Made by a program: the position numbers and the translations under genes
Notes under the pieces: model-generated
Database searches by the model: none
Told to the model about the DNA's origin: nothing
What the model saw: the letters and a program-made list of their open reading frames with translations, nothing else
In this document: piece by piece, positions 39,124-48,917 of the stretch
How the letters are laid out: each line of letters opens with the position of its first letter
How positions within the stretch are numbered: position 1 is the stretch's first letter
NCBI GenBank assembly: GCA_903939115.1
Contig: CAJAFV010000070.1
Location: 1 to 64,000, forward strand
DNA from: an uncultured Geobacteraceae bacterium
Lineage (GTDB): Bacteria > Desulfobacterota > Desulfuromonadia > Geobacterales > Pseudopelobacteraceae
Length of the DNA stretch: 64,000 bases
Direction: 5' to 3'

Positions 39124-40362
39124 ATGGAATCGGCAGCAATCAGTTCTGCAAAACATATTCTGTTTATCATCGGCGTTATCTTGTTGGCCGGTTCGCTCAG
39201 CGGCATACTGTCACAGAAACTAAAGTTGCCGGATGTGGTCGTCTTTCTTCTGATCGGTATGGGACTGGGACCGGAAGCAACCGGTATCTTTGACGTCAAA
39301 GCCGATTCCACCATCAACCAGCTGATCCTTATTTTCGGTTCCTCCTACATTCTTTTTGATGGAGGAGCCAGTTTGCGCCTGAAAGTGCTGAAAGAAGTCT
39401 GGATTACGATCCTGATAATCTCCACCATCGGTGTCCTGATAACAACCGCCATCACCGGATTTGCTGCTACCTACCTTCTGGGGATTCCGTTGATCACAGC
39501 TCTTCTGCTCGGCAGCACGGTCGCCTCTACCGATCCGGCGACACTGGTTCCAGTTTTCAAACAGGTGCGCATCAAAGACCGGGTTGCTCAGACAGTTATG
39601 AGCGAATCAGCCTTTAATGATGCTATGGGTGCCATTGTCACTTTCACGGTCATGGGTGTTGCCCTTGGTACCGGCGGTAGCTTTTCTCTCACTGCTGCCA
39701 CGTTCGGCCTCGTCAGCAACGCCGTGGTCGGAGTCGTTATCGGCTGCATTCTCGGTTATCTGGCTGCGGCCTTGATAGCCCATGAAAAATATGATTTCCT
39801 GCAGGAATATGCACCGTTGGTGACATTGATGGCGGTGCTGGGAGCCTACATGACCGCCGAAAATTTCCATTCCAGTGGCTTTATGGCTGTGTTCGTGTTT
39901 GGCATCATGCTCGGCAACAAGGATATTTTTGGCTTCGCCATGGAGCAGCGCGAAGAAGAAAAGCTGGAGGATTTCATTCTCACCACAGCTCTTATTATGC
40001 GGATGTTTATCTTTATCCTGCTCGGAAGTCAGGTCAATTTTACCCTGATGGGAAAATACCTGTGGGGTGGATGTGCGCTGGTTGCGGTATTCATGCTGAT
40101 TGCCCGTCCGCTGACAGTTTTCTGCTGCGCCCTGCCCGACCGCCGTGCCTGTTGGAGTTTAAATGAACTTCTGTTTATGTGCTGGACAAGAGAGACCGGT
40201 GTCATTCCTGGCGCCCTGGCCGGCATCCTGCTCGGCATGAAGGTGCCTGGTGCTGAAATTATTGCCTCGGTAACCTTCATCACCATCCTGTTGACCATTA
40301 TCATCCAGGCAACAACCACCCGCTGGTTGGCGGGAAAGCTGGGTTTACTGGTTGATAATTGA
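39124..40362 (+). CDS. Sodium or potassium/proton antiporter, NhaP type (CPA1)
   Basis: A 412-residue inner-membrane protein with about 12 helices. The cation-binding signature of the CPA1 group is visible: GSTVASTDPATLVPVFK near residues 137-150 and SESAFNDAMGAIVTF near 160-172, where the ND pair is the likely ion/proton site. Two early helices and PGALAGILLGMKVPG near the end also fit. It would export Na+ or K+ in exchange for protons, in pH or salt homeostasis; ion choice cannot be read. The ATG at 39124 is about 7 bases after GGA and lacks a strong ribosome site. Alone in its transcript unless linked to the lipoprotein 103 bp downstream. Confidence 0.88.
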   Translation: MESAAISSAKHILFIIGVILLAGSLSGILSQKLKLPDVVVFLLIGMGLGPEATGIFDVKADSTINQLILIFGSSYILFDGGASLRLKVLKEVWITILIISTIGVLITTAITGFAATYLLGIPLITALLLGSTVASTDPATLVPVFKQVRIKDRVAQTVMSESAFNDAMGAIVTFTVMGVALGTGGSFSLTAATFGLVSNAVVGVVIGCILGYLAAALIAHEKYDFLQEYAPLVTLMAVLGAYMTAENFHSSGFMAVFVFGIMLGNKDIFGFAMEQREEEKLEDFILTTALIMRMFIFILLGSQVNFTLMGKYLWGGCALVAVFMLIARPLTVFCCALPDRRACWSLNELLFMCWTRETGVIPGALAGILLGMKVPGAEIIASVTFITILLTIIIQATTTRWLAGKLGLLVDN

Positions 40363-40465
40363 CTGATCTTGCGTCACACGACGCAAAATAATATTGATTA
40401 ATTCAGGCTGAAGGTGTAGGTAAATCCCCTGTAGAGAGCTCAGATATATCAAAGGAGAATGATCA

Positions 40466-41440
40466 ATGAAATCTTTCATCAACCTTATGGCGGTAGTAGT
40501 TTGTTCCTTTATTATTTCCGCGTGCGTAGGTAGTTCAAATTCAAATACTGCTACAACTACTCCTGGTACCCCAAATACACCTTCTGCTGACATTGCTCGT
40601 AAAATCAACATGAGATCAGCTATTTATCAGACATTTACTTCTTCCACCTCTCCTATTTCAAGTCCTCTTTTAAACACATTGACCCTCACAACCGATTCCG
40701 TAGGAACTGACGTATTCGGCAAGTACAGTGTTATAAAGAAGGATGGAACACTTGTCTCTGCCGGCACGGTATCAGGTACAACCTCGAAGCTTTTACTCTT
40801 TAGTAACTATTCAGTCTGCAAAAAAGAAAATATGAGCCTGTATCCAATAGGTGCTACTAATAACAGTACTCAAGTAATGATTTATGGCGAAGATTGCAAC
40901 GGTAAATCCATTGTTGCAATTGACAACATCAGGAAGGTTACAGGGTCACCTGTAGTTGCGACGGCACTTTCAAACAATATGCCATTGATTGTGGACATGA
41001 ATATTTCTGCATTTAGTGCTGATAATCTGACTTTTCTCGGTACATTGAATCTGAATAATGCTTATTTACCTGCCCTGGATTCAGGTACACCAAGAAGGAC
41101 TGCCACTGCGACTGTAGTTGGTATTAGTACATCCAGAGTTGGCACGTCCAGTAGTAATACAGTGAGTTCAGTTTACAACGGGGAAAATACCGAAATCCCG
41201 TTTAAAGTAACTAATTTTTCCGGGCATCTTTTTTCGCCTGTTGATGTGCTGACTTTTCCAGACTATTCACCAGATCCTTTATTATCACCTCCGCACACAT
41301 ACATCCACTTTAACGGTTCCGTAATTGACGAATTCATTGTTTACATAACAGACACATTTCCCTTAACCCAGAGCATTCTTCTCGGCAATAACCCTTCTGA
41401 TACTATAACCACAACTACACCGTATATCCCGCTATATTAG
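40466..41440 (+). CDS. Predicted lipoprotein, threonine/serine rich, unknown
   Basis: A 324-residue protein with a clear signal peptide and lipobox ISAC (lipidated Cys about residue 20), then a Ser/Thr/Asn-rich linker (SSNSNTATTTPGTPNTP) and a beta-rich body. The codon use is markedly more AT-rich than the neighbours. Two Cys pairs (SVCKKEN and EDCNGK) may form a disulphide. RBS AAAGGAG precedes ATG at 40466, and a strong terminator follows. I do not recognise a family. The surface location is inferred from the lipobox; recent acquisition is suggested by composition only. Confidence 0.75.
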   Translation: MKSFINLMAVVVCSFIISACVGSSNSNTATTTPGTPNTPSADIARKINMRSAIYQTFTSSTSPISSPLLNTLTLTTDSVGTDVFGKYSVIKKDGTLVSAGTVSGTTSKLLLFSNYSVCKKENMSLYPIGATNNSTQVMIYGEDCNGKSIVAIDNIRKVTGSPVVATALSNNMPLIVDMNISAFSADNLTFLGTLNLNNAYLPALDSGTPRRTATATVVGISTSRVGTSSSNTVSSVYNGENTEIPFKVTNFSGHLFSPVDVLTFPDYSPDPLLSPPHTYIHFNGSVIDEFIVYITDTFPLTQSILLGNNPSDTITTTTPYIPLY

Positions 41441-41476
41441 GTAAGGCTCAAAGGCACATCACACGTTTCAGAACCG

Positions 41477-41513
41477 AAAATAGCCGACAGAACATTGTCG
41501 GCTATTTTTTTTT
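41477..41513 (+). terminator. Terminator after the unknown lipoprotein
   Basis: AAAATAGCCGACA (41477-41489) and TGTCGGCTATTTT (41496-41508) form a 13-bp perfect stem, followed by T8. It ends the lipoprotein transcript 12 bp before the chaN-like start. Confidence 0.9.
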
Positions 41514-41525
41514 ACAAGGTTTCAT

Positions 41526-42389
41526 ATGCACATCCCACTGACATCAATTCCCCTTGCGATTCTCGCCGCCTCCCTGTTCCTGACAGGCTGTTCTTCTACC
41601 ATAACCCGTGCCATGCGCGTTGAAGATCGCGTAACGGTGGATGTTCGCACTATGATCGACGAGGTCAGTACCGTTCCGATCGTCTTCGTCGGCGAACGCC
41701 ATGATGCAGCGGCACACCACGCGCTGCAGCTGGAAGTTATAAAAGGACTTCTGGCAAAAGGGAAATCTGTTGCCATCGGCATGGAGATGTTCGAAGGGGC
41801 AAGTCAGAAGGTACTGGATGGCTGGAGCACCGGTGCCGTAACAACGGACGCTTTCATCAAGGTTTACCGGTCAAACTGGAGAAACATCCCGTACCGGCTT
41901 TACGAGGATATCTTCAGTTACGCCCGGGTCAACCATATTCCCATCGTCGCACTTAACGCTCCACGGGATATCGTCATGAAGGTTTCCCGACTCGGTTTAT
42001 CTTCTCTCAGTTCAGCCGACAAGCGCCTGCTCCCCCCTGACGCCGATGCTGAAGTAAGCGATATCTACGTCAATTTTATCAGATCGGCCTATTGGGCTCA
42101 CGGGAGAAACAGCGATAACTTTCGTTACATCTGCGAAGCGCAAATGCTCAGAAACAGGGTGATGGCGAGTCGCATTCTTGATTACCATCAACTGCACCCG
42201 GAAAGAGTCATGGTGATACTTGCGGGAGGGGGGCATGCGCGGGAGAAGGGTGGCATCCCTGCGGAACTCGGCACTCTGCCGTTTAAAATAATCCTCCCAC
42301 AGGTTCCGGGTCTGGCGGCAGATGCGATCAGCAGTGCAGATGCTCATTTTCTTCTGGAGGAGCCGTTTTCACTCATTGATCTGCTCTAA
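41526..42389 (+). CDS. ChaN-family lipoprotein (heme/iron-related)
   Basis: A 287-residue lipoprotein: signal peptide and lipobox LTGC (Cys about 21), then the ChaN/DUF399 domain with FVGERHDAAAHHALQLEVIK near the start, GMEMFEGASQKVLDGW, SNWRNIPYRLYEDIFSYAR and the late segment VILAGGGHARE. The Campylobacter homologue binds heme and is iron-regulated; here a surface heme-binding role is inferred. ATG at 41526 has AAGG six bases upstream. It converges with the peptide permease gene, 21 bp away, with no terminator visible between them. Confidence 0.85.
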   Translation: MHIPLTSIPLAILAASLFLTGCSSTITRAMRVEDRVTVDVRTMIDEVSTVPIVFVGERHDAAAHHALQLEVIKGLLAKGKSVAIGMEMFEGASQKVLDGWSTGAVTTDAFIKVYRSNWRNIPYRLYEDIFSYARVNHIPIVALNAPRDIVMKVSRLGLSSLSSADKRLLPPDADAEVSDIYVNFIRSAYWAHGRNSDNFRYICEAQMLRNRVMASRILDYHQLHPERVMVILAGGGHAREKGGIPAELGTLPFKIILPQVPGLAADAISSADAHFLLEEPFSLIDLL

Positions 42390-42410
42390 AGCGGGTCACT
42401 AGGAAACAGG

Positions 42411-43265
42411 TCAACGCTTCACCCGGGGATCAAGTGCATCGCGGATCCCCTCCCCTAACAGATTATAGGAGAGCACGGTCACCAAAATAGCCAATCCGGG
42501 GAAAAGCGACAACCACCAGGCAAATTCGATGTAATCCTTACCGGAGGTGAGGATGTTGCCCCAGCTGGGGGTCGGAGGTTGTACGCCGATACCGAGAAAT
42601 GACAACGCCGATTCGGTCAGGATGGCGCCGGCAATACCGAGCGTAGCGGAGACAAGTACAGGGGAGACCGCATTGGGGAGTATATGACGAAATAGTATGC
42701 GACTGTTTGAGCAGCCGATGCAGCGGGCTGCCAGAATATAGTCCATTTCCCGTATCGAGAGCGTTTCTGCACGCACGAGGCGTGCCACTCCCATCCAGCC
42801 GGTCAGACCGATCACTATCATGATGTACCAGATTGATGGTTCAAGAAAGGTGATGATCGCCAGAATCAGAAAGAAGGCGGGAAAGCAGAGCATCACATCT
42901 ACTGCTCTCATCAGGGCAGTATCAACCAGGCCGCTGAAATACCCGGAGACGAGGCCGACAACCGTCCCGATTGAAACAGCGATGCCGACCGCAACAAAGC
43001 CGACTTTGAGGGATACGCGAGAACCGTACAGCACTCGACTGAGCACATCTCTGCCAAGTTCGTCGGTGCCGAACCAGTGATGCCACGTAGGCGGTGACAG
43101 CACGGCATAGGCGTTGATGGCGCTCGGATCAAACGGAGCAATGACGGGAGCCAGCAGTGAGATAACAAAGAGTGCCACCACTATGCCGCCGCCACACAGA
43201 GCCAAACGATTACGGCGGATTCGCGGCCAGAAAATCGAATAAAAATAAGTATGTTTGAAGTCCAT
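42411..43265 (-). CDS. Peptide/nickel ABC transporter permease, DppC type
   Basis: A 284-residue inner-membrane permease with the DppC-type N-terminal segment before the first helix (RIRRNRLALCGGGIVVALFV), six helices, and the cytoplasmic EAA-like loop ARCIGCSNSRILFRHILPNA near residue 170. It pairs with DppB to form the channel of a peptide (or nickel) importer. ATG at 43265 follows AAGGG by seven bases and lies 4 bp after the DppB gene; a longer in-frame start at 43283 would overlap. No ATPase genes (dppD/dppF) are next to it, so the motor must come from elsewhere. Confidence 0.92.
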   Translation of the reverse strand: MDFKHTYFYSIFWPRIRRNRLALCGGGIVVALFVISLLAPVIAPFDPSAINAYAVLSPPTWHHWFGTDELGRDVLSRVLYGSRVSLKVGFVAVGIAVSIGTVVGLVSGYFSGLVDTALMRAVDVMLCFPAFFLILAIITFLEPSIWYIMIVIGLTGWMGVARLVRAETLSIREMDYILAARCIGCSNSRILFRHILPNAVSPVLVSATLGIAGAILTESALSFLGIGVQPPTPSWGNILTSGKDYIEFAWWLSLFPGLAILVTVLSYNLLGEGIRDALDPRVKR

Positions 43266-43269
43266 GTTT

Positions 43270-44250
43270 CTACCCTTCCCCATGCCGGATGCGCGGATCA
43301 GCGAGAACATAGCAGAGATCGGCAACCAGATTACCGATCAAGGTCAGAAAAGCACCAATCACCAGAATCCCCATGACAACCGGATAATCTCGCGACATGA
43401 CCCCCTGATAAAAGAGCTGTCCCATTCCGGGTATGGCAAAAATTGTTTCGAAAATAACACTGCCGCCGATCAGCCCGGGAATCGAAAACCCAAGCAGCGT
43501 TATCAGCGGTAGCAGAGCATTGCGCAGGGCATGCTTCCAGATGACAACACGTTCGGAAAGACCTTTTGCCCTGGCGGTGGTTATGTAATCCTGACTGACA
43601 ACATTCAGCATGGCAGAGCGCATATAGCGCGAGAGGCCGGCCAGACTGCCGAACGACGCCACCATGATCGGCATGATCAGATGCTTGGCCAGATCACACA
43701 GGTAGCGCCCTGTTCCCCATGAATCGCTCCCCAGAGTATGTAATCCGGAAATAGGCAAGCACCCCAGTTTGACGCCGAAAAAATACATGAGCAGCAGCGC
43801 CAGCCAGAAGGTAGGCACGGCAAAACCGACAAACACGAATACCGTAATTCCCTTATCAAGCCAGGTATCACGGCTGGTGGCGGCCAGAATGCCGATCGGA
43901 ATCGCCAGGCCGAATTCGAGCAGCAGCGCGATAACATTTAAAGAGATGGTAACCGGTAGCCGTTCCTTGATCTTGTCTACCACAGGACGGCCATCAGAAG
44001 AAAACGATCGTCCCAGATCAAACCGGGCGATATGACCAACCCAACTGAAGTACTGTTCATGCAGTGGCTTATCAAGACCGTAGAACTTTGTCAGACGTTC
44101 ACGGGCCTCTTTGCCGACCTTGGGATTCATCGCCATCTGCATCTCGACCGGTTCGCCCGGCGCCAGATGAATAACGGAGAAGGTAATCAGAGTAATGCCG
44201 ATCATCAGCGGAATCAGCATCAGGATGCGTTTTATGAGATATGTTGTCAT
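43270..44250 (-). CDS. Peptide/nickel ABC transporter permease, DppB type
   Basis: A 326-residue permease: N-terminal [20 protein letters not shown], the APGEP motif at the end of helix one, and the EAA-like loop [21 protein letters not shown] near residue 210. The start at ATG 44250 matches the family; upstream in-frame text belongs to the SWIM gene. It begins 5 bp after the SWIM protein stop, with a poor ribosome site (AAAGTATAG), so coupling is possible. Two permeases and a binding protein upstream (48914-50557) suggest one transporter whose operon is interrupted. Confidence 0.93.
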   Translation of the reverse strand: MTTYLIKRILMLIPLMIGITLITFSVIHLAPGEPVEMQMAMNPKVGKEARERLTKFYGLDKPLHEQYFSWVGHIARFDLGRSFSSDGRPVVDKIKERLPVTISLNVIALLLEFGLAIPIGILAATSRDTWLDKGITVFVFVGFAVPTFWLALLLMYFFGVKLGCLPISGLHTLGSDSWGTGRYLCDLAKHLIMPIMVASFGSLAGLSRYMRSAMLNVVSQDYITTARAKGLSERVVIWKHALRNALLPLITLLGFSIPGLIGGSVIFETIFAIPGMGQLFYQGVMSRDYPVVMGILVIGAFLTLIGNLVADLCYVLADPRIRHGEG

Positions 44251-44255
44251 GGCAA

Positions 44256-45326
44256 CTATACTTTCACGGGTGTGATTTTTTCCAAGCTTTGTGCAGTGAG
44301 GACAATGTGCGGCATCATGCCAAGCGATGCTCCCCCCTTTTTCTCCCACTGGGAAACTGAAGGAGCGGTTATTCCGAGACGGGCCGCAAAAACCGCCTGC
44401 GTCTCTCCCAGGGATGTACGCCAAGTGTAAATGTCGCTTCCGGTAAGCGGTTCAGGAAAAGGAGTAATGGCAGACGTTTTTTTACCACTTTTTATCGGAG
44501 TTAGGGATTGTTTTTTCTGCAACTGTGATTTAAATACTGATATATCGGCTACTTTGCCGGTCATTTTCAATCTTTTTGTTGAAGTATCGGCGACTGCTCC
44601 GATCTCCACCTCTCCTGCTTCAGCCATCTCGACTCCAAATACATCTGCAAGGCCGCTTGCGGCGATCCTGCGGCGGGATGTTCCCGCTTTGGCAACACCA
44701 GTAACAACCGCCGAGACATCGACCAGCTCTTCGTGATTGACGCCGCGCAGGTGAAACAGCAGTTCTGGCGAGTGATCGAGCCGCGCCCCCACTCCGTACA
44801 GCACAGCCGCAATGTGCTTGCACATCCCCGCCGAATCAGGGCAGTCGCAGCCGAATGTTATCTCGCCCGGCAGTGGAAAAAGTCCCTCTTTTCGATCCGA
44901 GACGACTTCCATGACGCCTCGATCCAGCTTGCCGCGCAACAGATCGATCAACGATCCGATCCTTCCGCTACAGGCCGCTTTGACCGCTTTCCATTTGTGA
45001 ATAGCAAGCGGAAAGATTGTGACTGAAACATTGTAGAGCGACGAGCCGCTAACAATCGCCTCGATCCTGCCCGGCTTGATCTCCAGATGGCAGACTGAAC
45101 CGTTTCTGACGTAGGTCCGGCCACGCGGCAGTCGGTTGGCATAATCACCGAACGACTCCATATGGTCGCACCACCCCTTCCCCCAGAAGGAATCAGCAAT
45201 CTTGCGCCCAGACAGCTGCACCGGCTGCACGTTCAGCCCCTTCTTTTTCATCTTTTCAAGCTGTTTCTGTGCTTTGGCACGGCGCTCGGCAACCGGAACG
45301 TACGGTGCCCATCCGTAATAACTCAT
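44256..45326 (-). CDS. SWIM zinc-finger protein with C-terminal helix-turn-helix
   Basis: A 356-residue protein. The N-terminal half ends in a SWIM zinc motif [12 protein letters not shown] (C-x-C-x6-C-x-H) near residues 160-171. The C-terminal region (about 300-345) is an XRE-like [23 protein letters not shown] followed by [15 protein letters not shown] proteins are known to travel with SWI2/SNF2 helicases in bacteria, and one lies 0.9 kb upstream, so a joint role in chromatin or recombination is plausible. ATG at 45326 follows GGGAGG by 11 bases. The attached DNA-binding domain is a less common fusion. Confidence 0.85.
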   Translation of the reverse strand: MSYYGWAPYVPVAERRAKAQKQLEKMKKKGLNVQPVQLSGRKIADSFWGKGWCDHMESFGDYANRLPRGRTYVRNGSVCHLEIKPGRIEAIVSGSSLYNVSVTIFPLAIHKWKAVKAACSGRIGSLIDLLRGKLDRGVMEVVSDRKEGLFPLPGEITFGCDCPDSAGMCKHIAAVLYGVGARLDHSPELLFHLRGVNHEELVDVSAVVTGVAKAGTSRRRIAASGLADVFGVEMAEAGEVEIGAVADTSTKRLKMTGKVADISVFKSQLQKKQSLTPIKSGKKTSAITPFPEPLTGSDIYTWRTSLGETQAVFAARLGITAPSVSQWEKKGGASLGMMPHIVLTAQSLEKITPVKV

Positions 45327-45489
45327 ACTTGGGGGGCCCTCCCGATCTTGGATTCAGTCGATCTTTTCTTCAACGAAGCCCATTTGTCCTCCATTGAGCA
45401 GGCATGGTTCTGACCTGCCGGTTTTAAGGCAGGACGCAAGTCTTGATGAATGTTTCAATTTTCGGTGTTACTTTATTTGTTGCTGGTTT

Positions 45490-45915
45490 TTAATTATGCA
45501 AGTCAAGAAACTTTTGTGGAGTTACTATTTTGATTTCTCCGATGCTCTTGAAATCCGTATCGAAGGTGATCAGGTAGGAACAACGGGTTTCAATGGCTGT
45601 TGAAAGAATGATCGCGTCAGCGATAACCAGTCGATTGGCTTTTTTCAGGGTGGCTGTACGCAAAATCCACCCATTGCAAAATTCTGCGATGAAGAAGAGG
45701 GGGAGTGATTCAATAGATTTGATGATTCTTTCAGCTTCAGCGGATTGATCGGCAGCAGTGAGAATGGCAGCCAGTTCTAAGAGGGTAATGGTGGCAATAA
45801 TGGACTTGATGCGTTTTGTGAAAAGTAACTGAAAAAAAGCGGTACAGCTTTCTACCTTGTCAGGCTCGTTATTGAAAAAGCCGAGCAGTACATTAGTGTC
45901 GATGCAGACAGTCAC
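45490..45915 (-). CDS. PIN-domain ribonuclease toxin (VapC-type)
   Basis: A 141-residue PIN-fold RNase with the four acidic residues of an active site: D6 in VCIDTN, E47 in TLLELAA, D100 in VIADAIILSTA, D119 in LITFDTD. This is the toxin half of a type II toxin-antitoxin pair; VapC toxins typically cut tRNA or rRNA, target unknown here. I chose GTG at 45915, which overlaps the antitoxin stop as GTGA; another GTG at 45927 is possible. The 163 bp between this gene and the SWIM gene (45327-45489) carry no recognisable gene; a CCTGCC/GGCAGG hairpin lies at 45414-45433. Confidence 0.88.
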   Translation of the reverse strand: MTVCIDTNVLLGFFNNEPDKVESCTAFFQLLFTKRIKSIIATITLLELAAILTAADQSAEAERIIKSIESLPLFFIAEFCNGWILRTATLKKANRLVIADAIILSTAIETRCSYLITFDTDFKSIGEIKIVTPQKFLDLHN

Positions 45916-46142
45916 AGTCCGCGCCACTCACTGCGAATCTGCTTCTGAACTTCAACAGAGTCTATCTTTGCAAGATTATGGCTGATACCGCGCAATGCAA
46001 GGAAACTCATTTCCGCTTCAGTCATCTGATTCCGTTTTATTTTAGGAAGCAGGAGCTTTACCTCGGTGTGTTCAGGCAGATTGACTGGTATGCAGGGCAC
46101 GAATACACCATGTTCATATGTGGCAGCAATGGTCTGTGACAT
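45912..46142 (-). CDS. DUF104/AF2212-type antitoxin
   Basis: A 76-residue antitoxin. The N-terminal part TIAATYEHGVFVPCIPVNLPEHTEV has the DUF104 (AF2212-like) pattern of a swapped-hairpin beta fold; the C-terminal 30 residues (NLAKIDSVEVQKQIRSEW) would bind and block the PIN toxin. The ATG at 46142 is nine bases after GGAGG. Stop overlaps the toxin start, the standard antitoxin-first, coupled arrangement. Such antitoxins usually repress their own promoter; the upstream 78 bp has no obvious palindrome. Confidence 0.82.
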   Translation of the reverse strand: MSQTIAATYEHGVFVPCIPVNLPEHTEVKLLLPKIKRNQMTEAEMSFLALRGISHNLAKIDSVEVQKQIRSEWRGL

Positions 46143-46220
46143 TGTGATAATCCTCCCTTTATGAGGTGACTGTAACACAGAGAGTAGTGTGAGGCAAGCG
46201 TCCTTGAGCACATGCCCCCC

Positions 46221-48917
46221 TCATATCCCTGCCTTCTCCATATCAAGCGCGACCAGCTTCAACAACGTCTCGTCATCCATCTCGGTCAGCAAGGATTCCG
46301 CCCCTTCCAGCAATTCAGTCGCCATACCGGCCTTCGCAGCGATCAGTGCGTCGATCTTCTCCTCCACAGTTCCCTTGCAGACAAACTTGTGCACCATGAC
46401 GTTTTTTTTCTGGCCGATACGGAAGGCGCGGTCGGTAGCCTGATTTTCGACCGCCGGATTCCACCAGCGGTCGAAGTGAATGACATGAGCGGCGGCGGTC
46501 AGATTGAGGCCGGAACCACCCGCTTTGAGGGAGAGTACAAAAAAGGGGGGACCATCCTCATGCTGAAAACGATCCACCAGCTTCTTGCGCTCAGACACCG
46601 GGGTGCCGCCATGCAGCACCAGACCGGGGCAGCCAAACAGAGTGGCCAGAAAGGAGGCTATCGGCGCTGTCATCTCCCGGAACTGGGTAAAAATCAGCAC
46701 CTTTTCCTGACGCGACGCTATTTCTTCAGCCAGTTCGCGCAACCTGATAAACTTGCCGCTCCTCTCCTCGGCATAGTCGCCATCTCCGAGAGACTGGCCG
46801 GGGTGGTTACAGATCTGCTTGAAACGCATCAGAGAGGATAAAATCAGCCCCCTCCGCTTCATCCCTCCCTCCTGCTGTTCCTTCAGTGCCTCGGCCAGTT
46901 CCTTAACCGCCTGAGCGTACAACCGCGCCTGCGCCTTGCTGAGACCGCACCAGGCGGCCATCTCGACTTTGTCCGGGAGGTCACTGATGACGCTCCGGTC
47001 GCTCTTGAGACGCCGCAGAATGTACGGCTGCACCAACGAACGCAACGGGGCGTAGGAAGGGGGTTCGCAACTTTCCATGGAAGAAACGAATTGTTTGAAA
47101 CGGGATGCGTTGCCGAGCAGACCGGGACAGATGAAGTCGAACAGCGACCAGAGATCGGAGAGCCTGTTTTCAATAGGGGTGCCGGTCAGGACGATGCGCG
47201 CCCGCCCGGTAAGGGACTTGACCGCCTTGGCCTGCTGTGTGCCCGGGTTTTTGATCGCCTGGGCTTCATCCAGCACGATCAGATTCCACGCCAACTTTCG
47301 CAGCCACTCCTGCCGTTGCAACATGCCGTAGGTGGTCAGCACCGCGTCGACTGATGTCAACGCCTCTTCGGGACCGGCGGCAATACGCTCCAGTTCCGTC
47401 CGCTCCATCTCTGACGGATGCAGAGATACGACTTTCAGCGACGGTGCAAAACGCGAAAGTTCGCTCTTCCAGTTGGAGAGCAGCGACGCCGGCAGCACCA
47501 GCAGACTGGGTACTTTTTTTCCGGCGCGGCCCTTTTGTGCCAGCAGCAGCGAGATTACCTGAATGGTCTTGCCAAGTCCCATGTCATCGGCCAGACACGA
47601 GCCCAGGCCAAGCTCAGACAGGAACCAGAGCCAGTTGAGGCCGGTCTGCTGATAAGGGCGCAGAACGGCTTGTAACGAGGAACCGGCCTGCACTGCTGCC
47701 AGTCGGGCGGGCTCGCGCAATCCGGCAAGCATCTCCCGCAGCCGGTCGCCAGCCTCCACAAAGGCCCAGCCGTTTTCATTGAGCATCGGGTCATTACCGG
47801 ACAGGTCGCGCCGGGCACCGGCCAGAAGGCGCATCCCTTCGACAAACGACAGACCGTCCTCACCGGCTTCCGCCTCGACCCGCCGCCACTGATCGAGCGC
47901 CTCACGAAGCTTGTCGCCATCAACCTCAACCCACTGACCCCGCAGGAGCGCAAGTCCCTCCCCTGCCGTCGTCAATGCGGCGATCTCGTCCGGCGTAAGG
48001 TCGGCGCCGTCCAGGCTCAACTGCACCCTGAAATCAAGCAGAGCCCGCGCGGACAGAGCCTCACCGGTATTGGTGCCGATAACAACCTGCACACGGGGGC
48101 GGGGGCGTTTTTTCCACCAGTCCGGCAGACGCACGACAAGACCGCTCTCTTCCAGAAGCGGCACATCCTTCAGAAACGGATAGGCTTCTTCCGGCGTCCA
48201 GGCGAGCGGATGATAGATGTCACCGCTCTCCAGTAACTCCCGAACCCAGTCGCAGTTATTGCCGGCATAGTGAACCGGTTCCAGCAGACGCAGGAGCGCG
48301 GCGCGGTTATTGGCTCCGGCATATTCACCGAGCGCCTGATTGAGCGGAAGGTGCTGTGCGCGGGCATTCTTGCCGAGCCTCGGGATATAGGTCGCCATGA
48401 AGGCAAAGGGAAATTCGGGATCATTTTTGTTTTCAGCCAGATGGAAGCAGACCCGCCCCACCTGACGCCAGAGCGGCGCGTACCGGTGGAGGAAACCGGA
48501 CAACCCCTCCGACTCTCCGGCAATAGATTCAAGCGCCCAGGCATCAAGGTCGCTCCAGATGGCACACAGAACATCGGGGGTGCAGTATTCCGCGCCCGGC
48601 ATGGGGGGAATACTCAGGGTGAGATGGGCAAGAATAGCAGCATCGGGGAGAGGAAGCGGTTCAATACGTTCGGACGACGGCTGGTTCTGGCAGAGCTGCA
48701 GAAGGAAGCGGGTGCCAAAATCCCGCCAGAACATCCAGGAGAGCGGCCAATCGGGAGCGGATTTTCCTCCGGCAAGGGATATGATCCCGGCAGACTGGCA
48801 AACAGCAAAGGACTTTTCAATCTCTCCGTTGCGGTCCGGAACGGAATTCGCTGATCCAACCGAATCCGGCGTTGATGTCATCAGCAGATGCCCTGAAGGG
48901 GTCAGGACAAGCGTCAC
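46221..48917 (-). CDS. SNF2-family DNA translocase/helicase
   Basis: An 898-residue SWI2/SNF2 ATPase. The N-terminal half (1-440) is a bacterial SNF2-associated region ending with LNENGWAFVEAGDRL. The ATPase core follows: Q region LRPYQQTGLNWL, Walker A DDMGLGKT, DEAQ in IVLDEAQAIKNP, motif III VLTGTPIEN, motif V-VI SLKAGGSGLNLT and ATDRAFRIGQ. Such enzymes move double-stranded DNA and remodel protein-DNA complexes. Start is GTG at 48917, overlapping the binding-protein stop as GTGA. It shares a locus with the SWIM-HTH protein, its usual partner type. Confidence 0.9.
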   Translation of the reverse strand: MTLVLTPSGHLLMTSTPDSVGSANSVPDRNGEIEKSFAVCQSAGIISLAGGKSAPDWPLSWMFWRDFGTRFLLQLCQNQPSSERIEPLPLPDAAILAHLTLSIPPMPGAEYCTPDVLCAIWSDLDAWALESIAGESEGLSGFLHRYAPLWRQVGRVCFHLAENKNDPEFPFAFMATYIPRLGKNARAQHLPLNQALGEYAGANNRAALLRLLEPVHYAGNNCDWVRELLESGDIYHPLAWTPEEAYPFLKDVPLLEESGLVVRLPDWWKKRPRPRVQVVIGTNTGEALSARALLDFRVQLSLDGADLTPDEIAALTTAGEGLALLRGQWVEVDGDKLREALDQWRRVEAEAGEDGLSFVEGMRLLAGARRDLSGNDPMLNENGWAFVEAGDRLREMLAGLREPARLAAVQAGSSLQAVLRPYQQTGLNWLWFLSELGLGSCLADDMGLGKTIQVISLLLAQKGRAGKKVPSLLVLPASLLSNWKSELSRFAPSLKVVSLHPSEMERTELERIAAGPEEALTSVDAVLTTYGMLQRQEWLRKLAWNLIVLDEAQAIKNPGTQQAKAVKSLTGRARIVLTGTPIENRLSDLWSLFDFICPGLLGNASRFKQFVSSMESCEPPSYAPLRSLVQPYILRRLKSDRSVISDLPDKVEMAAWCGLSKAQARLYAQAVKELAEALKEQQEGGMKRRGLILSSLMRFKQICNHPGQSLGDGDYAEERSGKFIRLRELAEEIASRQEKVLIFTQFREMTAPIASFLATLFGCPGLVLHGGTPVSERKKLVDRFQHEDGPPFFVLSLKAGGSGLNLTAAAHVIHFDRWWNPAVENQATDRAFRIGQKKNVMVHKFVCKGTVEEKIDALIAAKAGMATELLEGAESLLTEMDDETLLKLVALDMEKAGI

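Noticed and set aside
40369..40386. TTGCGTC/GACGCAA hairpin after the antiporter
   Set aside because: A 7-bp stem without a T run; too weak to call a terminator.
45414..45433. CCTGCC/GGCAGG hairpin between the PIN and SWIM genes
   Set aside because: No T run in either direction and only six base pairs; not a convincing terminator.
46212..46841. 209-residue frame opposite the SNF2 helicase
   Set aside because: Antisense to the conserved helicase motifs.
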